Assembly (NCBI GenBank): GCA_017559615.1
Contig: JAFYRB010000086.1
Location: 1-8,699, forward strand
DNA length: 8,699 bases
Origin: Alistipes sp.
Lineage (GTDB): Bacteria > Bacteroidota > Bacteroidia > Bacteroidales > Rikenellaceae
Direction of reading: 5' to 3'
The translations under genes and the position numbers were made by a program. The stretch's first letter is position 1. Each line of letters starts with the position of its first letter. Positions 6,078 to 8,699 of the stretch are shown here, piece after piece. The notes beneath the pieces were generated by a model that saw only the letters and a program-made list of their open reading frames with translations, was not told the DNA's origin and ran no database searches.

Positions 6078-6363
6078 AGGTACGATTTTTAATACTCGTG
6101 CTACGGTAAATTTCCATACACTTTTAGCAGTAGGCTATTTGCAACCCTACGATTTCAAGCTCTATTACACCCACGACGACATACTCACACCGTCCCATTA
6201 ACACACCCCTCCTTAACACAGCACGGGTATTAAAATTAATACCCACAAAATTGATTTGATAGAACGCTCTATCAAGACACAACTCTGTTACTTCGCGGGT
6301 ATTAAAAAAGAGACCTACAGAAACACGCCCTACACGCATATCTGATTACCACCAACCAAAACG

Positions 6364-6436
6364 CGGGTATTAAAATTAATACCCGTAGTAATATAAACTC
6401 ACACTCCACTAACATATGACACACCACCAATAGCAC
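6364..6436 (+). repeat. 73-bp duplicated segment inside the array, copy 2
   Basis: Partner of 6005-6077 at an offset of 359 bp. The palindrome that follows each copy (6076 and 6435) is at the matching position but has diverged. Confidence 0.88.
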
Positions 6437-6690
6437 GGGTATTAAATATAATACCAGCAATTACCTATTCCTCCACCACTTTAGCCTACTATACACAAGC
6501 CTTATCGTGGAGACTAAAACAATACACATATACCACTTCGTTTTAGAAATTGAGAGTTCTAAACTAAGCCATTTCAGCACATAATTGCACCAATCATTTT
6601 GCGGGTATTAAAAATAATAATCACTGTACCCCACCCCTATCAGATTACCCCACCCACAGCACGGGTATTAAAAATAATACGCGCAAGACA

Positions 6691-6720
6691 TTGTAGATAG
6701 AGATTTTATCATTACCTTTA
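6691..6720 (+). promoter_or_regulatory. Promoter of the HTH gene inside the array
   Basis: TTG (6691-6693), 19 bases, then TACCTTTA (6713-6720), one base off TAnnTTTG. The predicted start is near 6727, ten or so bases before the ATG. The palindrome at 6661-6684 ends only six bases before the TTG, a suitable place for autoregulation by the encoded protein. Confidence 0.55.
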
Positions 6721-6736
6721 CATAAAATTCGCTAGT

Positions 6737-6967
6737 ATGGATAAGCATATCACAAAATGGATGCCTGGGGAGAACTCGATTGGCGAACTATTCAACGCTT
6801 TCCCAGAGCTTAATGTACGACAGGTTGCACGAGCAATGGGTGTCAACGAGACTCTTATGCAACAATATGTTAATGGTGCAAAGCGACCTTCGCCAGAGCG
6901 CCGCGCCGAGATAGAACACTACCTCCACAACCTTGCCTCTCGACTTGCAAGCGTAAAACTTCTATAG
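6737..6967 (+). CDS. Small helix-turn-helix DNA-binding protein (XRE / HicB C-terminal-like)
   Basis: 76 residues. Residues 26-52 form a helix-turn-helix: NVRQVARAMG (helix), V36 turn, NETLMQQYVNG (recognition helix), then the typical AKRPSP. Residues 53-76 (ERRAEIEHYLHNLASRLASVKLL) resemble the tail of the C-terminal domain of Bacteroidota HicB antitoxins. The HicB N-terminal RNase H-like domain is absent and no HicA toxin gene is nearby, so it is not a complete toxin-antitoxin pair. It is the only real gene in the palindrome array: its base composition is ordinary coding sequence, unlike the A/C-rich linkers, and it contains no palindrome. It is the natural candidate to bind the palindromes, probably as a dimer. 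That it is a DNA-binding protein is well supported; the binding site is inference. Confidence 0.8.
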   Translation: MDKHITKWMPGENSIGELFNAFPELNVRQVARAMGVNETLMQQYVNGAKRPSPERRAEIEHYLHNLASRLASVKLL

Positions 6968-7306
6968 AGACATATACTCAACATCATATATCACACCACC
7001 GTCACCGCAGGTATTAGAAACAATACCAGTAATTAGCTATACCTTATATCTTTTGTATACTATACACAAACCAATATGCGGGTATTAAATATAATACCCG
7101 CAGTGACAACCAAACCTCGCCCTAATCACTTTACGCTCCAAGCATAGCGCGGGTATTAAAAATAATCCCCACAACGTATAAGGTCCATACAAATCACATC
7201 TAAGATTACTATGCATCTATACACCATAGAAGCAGCCCACCACATCACAGGTATTAGAAATAACACCGACAATGACAAATACATTCCTTTCTAATCACAC
7301 TACACC

Positions 7307-7405
7307 CCAACCATAGCGTGGGTATTAAAAATAATACCCACAACAACAGATACGCCCCACCCTAATCACACACAAGCACAGTGCGAGTATTAGAAACAAT
7401 ACCCT
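7307..7405 (+). repeat. Higher-order repeat in the array, copy 1
   Basis: Closely matches 7513-7611 at an offset of 206 bp, spanning two palindromes (7318 and 7383) and the linker between them, including CCCTAATCACACACAAGCAC. Three 24-bp sites fit one 206-bp period, and sites at 7247/7453 and 7453/7661 keep nearly the same offset. Confidence 0.82.
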
Positions 7406-7512
7406 AATTGCCAATACCACATCTCTATGGTCCACTATACATAAACCAGTATGCAGGTATTATATATAACACCCGTAGTAACAACCCAACCTCGACCCTA
7501 AGCACTTTCACC

Positions 7513-7611
7513 CCATGCATAGCGTGGGTATTAAAAATAATACCCACAGTAACAGACACACCCTACCCTAATCACACACAAGCACAGTGCGAGTATTAGA
7601 AACAATACCCA
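7513..7611 (+). repeat. Higher-order repeat in the array, copy 2
   Basis: Partner of 7307-7405. The unit beginning at 7589 continues into a linker that matches the one after 7078 (CAGTGACAACCAAACCTCGC), offset about 511 bp. The array is therefore a mosaic of earlier duplications. Confidence 0.82.
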
Positions 7612-7818
7612 CAGTGACAACCAAACCTCGCCCATAATCACTTTACGCTCCAAGCATCGCGCGGGTATTAAAAACAATACCCACAGCAACAGACACGACC
7701 CACCCTAATCACATCACTACCAACCAAAACGCGGGTATTAAAATAATACCTACAATAACAAACACACCCTACCCTAATCACACACAACCACAGCGCGGGT
7801 ATTAGAAATAATACCTAT

Positions 7819-8163
7819 AAGATAAAATGTTCACCACCGACCAAAATTATGAATAACTAAGGAGATAGCTTATATCTCCAATAAACCCCATCGATTACAT
7901 CTTAACAATTATATTTTAGGGACAACATTAGTAGCTATATTTTAGTATTGAGTAGGGAGGAATTAGTAAAGCCAGAGGCTTTTTAGAGAGCGTGTTAACG
8001 ATTCAAATAGCATAAAATGGGGACACGAAAATCATCTCTTTAGGACACTTATGGTCCTTTTGTCCTTTTCTTACTCTTTGCTTATAATGCAATCAGGCCT
8101 TTATTACCTCATCAAAAATTATTACTAATTACTCATTTCTCACTACTAATTAAAAAAAATAAC
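7819..8163. other. Non-coding stretch between array and kbl
   Basis: No credible gene. It contains a perfect hairpin GGAGATA-GCTTA-TATCTCC (7861-7879) just past the array edge, without a T tract. A small AAAGCC-AGA-GGCTTT hairpin ending in T residues lies near 7969-7985. Intergenic motifs GAGTAGGGAGGAATTAGTAA (about 7954-7973) and, inverted, ATTACTAATTACTCATT (8121-8137) resemble sequence at 484-504. Confidence 0.4.
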
Positions 8164-8171
8164 TATCTTTG
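8164..8171 (+). promoter_or_regulatory. -7 box of the kbl promoter
   Basis: TATCTTTG is an exact -7 element, the same octamer as in the hemerythrin operon promoter. No TTG is present at the expected distance (about 8141), so this promoter may be weak or need an activator. The leader to the ATG would be about 65 bases. Confidence 0.5.
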
Positions 8172-8243
8172 TAGTTGATTGTGGTCATTGTACTAAGTAA
8201 GAAAGATTCATTAACAACAACAATATTTAAAACTATTACTACA

Positions 8244-8699
8244 ATGTACGGAAAATTTCAGCAGTATTTGCAGAATGAGTTGGCAGAGATTAAGGCTGCC
8301 GGTTTGTACAAGACAGAGCGTATTATCGAGTCTCCACAGCGTGCAGAGATTGATGTTGCTAACCGCCCTGTATTGAACTTCTGCGCTAACAACTACCTCG
8401 GTCTTTCAGACAACCAGCGTCTTATCGACGCAGCTAAGAAAGCTATGGACGAGCGTGGCTTCGGTATGTCTTCAGTACGCTTCATTTGTGGCTGCCAGGA
8501 TATGCACAAGGAGCTTGAGAAGGCGATCGCTGACTACTTCGGCACTGAGGATACTATCCTCTACGCTGCTTGCTTCGATGCTAATGGCGGTGTTTTCGAG
8601 CCATTGTTCACAGCTGAGGACGCTATCATCTCTGATGCCCTCAACCACGCATCTATCATCGATGGTGTACGCCTTTGCAAGGCTCAGCGCTACCGCTAC
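8244..8699 (+). CDS. kbl: 2-amino-3-ketobutyrate CoA ligase (glycine C-acetyltransferase), 5' part
   Basis: The first 152 codons are present and the gene runs off the right edge; the family is about 395-400 residues. The sequence follows Kbl closely: LYKTERIIESPQ, VLNFCANNYLGL (43-54), GFGMSSVRFICG (72-83), CFDANGG (110-116), ISDALNHASIIDGVRLC (129-145). H135 in DALNH is the residue expected to stack on the pyridoxal phosphate ring; the PLP-binding lysine lies beyond the window. The enzyme is a cytoplasmic PLP-dependent alpha-oxoamine synthase family member that cleaves 2-amino-3-ketobutyrate with CoA to glycine and acetyl-CoA, the second step of threonine breakdown after threonine dehydrogenase. 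That partner gene is not visible here. The ATG at 8244 gives the standard N-terminus (MYGKFQQYLQNEL). Confidence 0.96.
   Translation, partial: MYGKFQQYLQNELAEIKAAGLYKTERIIESPQRAEIDVANRPVLNFCANNYLGLSDNQRLIDAAKKAMDERGFGMSSVRFICGCQDMHKELEKAIADYFGTEDTILYAACFDANGGVFEPLFTAEDAIISDALNHASIIDGVRLCKAQRYRY

Larger units (their letters stand above)
5899..7818 (+). repeat. Array of 21 palindromic 24-bp repeats with A/C-rich linkers
   Basis: The unit is arm GCGGGTATTA, loop AAAA, and the reverse complement of the arm. Copies start at 5899, 6004, 6076, 6223, 6295, 6363, 6435, 6601, 6661, 7007, 7078, 7149, 7247, 7318, 7383, 7453, 7524, 7589, 7661, 7731 and 7795. All are 24 bp except 7731-7753 (23 bp). Four are perfect palindromes: 5899 and 7078 with outer GCGGG/CCCGC, 7318 and 7524 with GTGGG/CCCAC, a paired change that preserves symmetry. 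Loops are AAAA, AAAT, AATA, TATA or GAAA; the 6076 copy has TTTT, as if its core were inverted. Most starts are 64-73 bp apart, with longer steps of 98, 105, 147 and 166, and 346 across the gene at 6737. Linkers are mostly 40-48 bp, A/C-rich on this strand and related to one another. It is not a CRISPR. DNA-binding sites for the embedded HTH protein are my preferred reading; a transcribed chain of hairpins is the alternative. Confidence 0.9.

Noticed and set aside
6124..6339. Leftward ORF of 71 codons in the array
   Set aside because: It reads through palindromes and linkers, has no promoter or start context, and looks like a by-product of low G content on the other strand.
6737..6967. Complete HicAB toxin-antitoxin module
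   Set aside because: Only a C-terminal HTH-like domain is present; neither the HicB N-terminal domain nor a HicA gene is found nearby.
7408..7599. Rightward ORF of 63 codons in the array
   Set aside because: It consists of translated repeat units (low-complexity T, P and N) and lacks any gene signal.
5899..7818. CRISPR array
   Set aside because: The linkers are related to each other and vary in length, the repeats are degenerate, a gene sits inside and no cas gene is present.
5899..7818. REP/BIME elements mobilised by a RAYT transposase
   Set aside because: The repeats are in one orderly array with linked spacers and no REP-associated transposase is seen; dispersal elsewhere cannot be judged from this window.

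Overview
The window looks like chromosomal DNA of a Bacteroidales bacterium. Several genes are preceded by the Bacteroidota-type promoter (TTG, 19-20 bases, TAnnTTTG), purine-rich ribosome binding sites are absent, and the recognisable proteins (an atypical RIC-like hemerythrin with a LuxR regulator, CutC, Kbl) fit that order. I do not assign a genus. Layout: (1) 1-409, a decayed leftward DGQHR-domain gene cut off by a 162-bp MITE-like element with 16-bp terminal inverted repeats. (2) 410-923, non-coding, with a candidate leftward small RNA (promoter, about 120 nt, intrinsic terminator) divergent from the next operon, whose promoter carries a 13-bp palindrome against its -33 box. (3) 924-4265, a tightly packed rightward operon: hemerythrin/RIC-like protein, LuxR-type regulator with a degenerate receiver, CutC, and an exported transglutaminase-like protein, closed by a strong terminator. 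(4) 4266-5795, a lipoprotein gene with a busy control region (inverted repeat, nine-C tract, promoter, nested inverted repeats). It is followed by a second copy of its signal-peptide DNA that stops two codons after the lipobox cysteine, then by a terminator almost identical to the one that closes the preceding operon. (5) 5899-7818, the most unusual part: 21 copies of a 24-bp palindrome (10-bp arm, 4-base loop, 10-bp arm) spaced mostly 64-72 bp apart, with A/C-rich linkers. In the middle lies one small gene for a helix-turn-helix protein resembling the free-standing C-terminal domain of Bacteroidota HicB antitoxins. One palindrome lies seven bases upstream of that gene's -33 box. (6) 8164-8699, promoter and first 152 codons of kbl (2-amino-3-ketobutyrate CoA ligase). 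How they may work together: the four-gene operon probably joins a di-iron sensor or repair protein to its co-translated regulator and two downstream enzymes. The array plus the HTH gene is best read as one unit, a DNA-binding protein sitting among its own candidate binding sites. Its role (silencing, condensation, segregation, titration, or a transcribed hairpin RNA) cannot be settled from sequence alone. I see no transposase, cas gene or nuclease attached to it.
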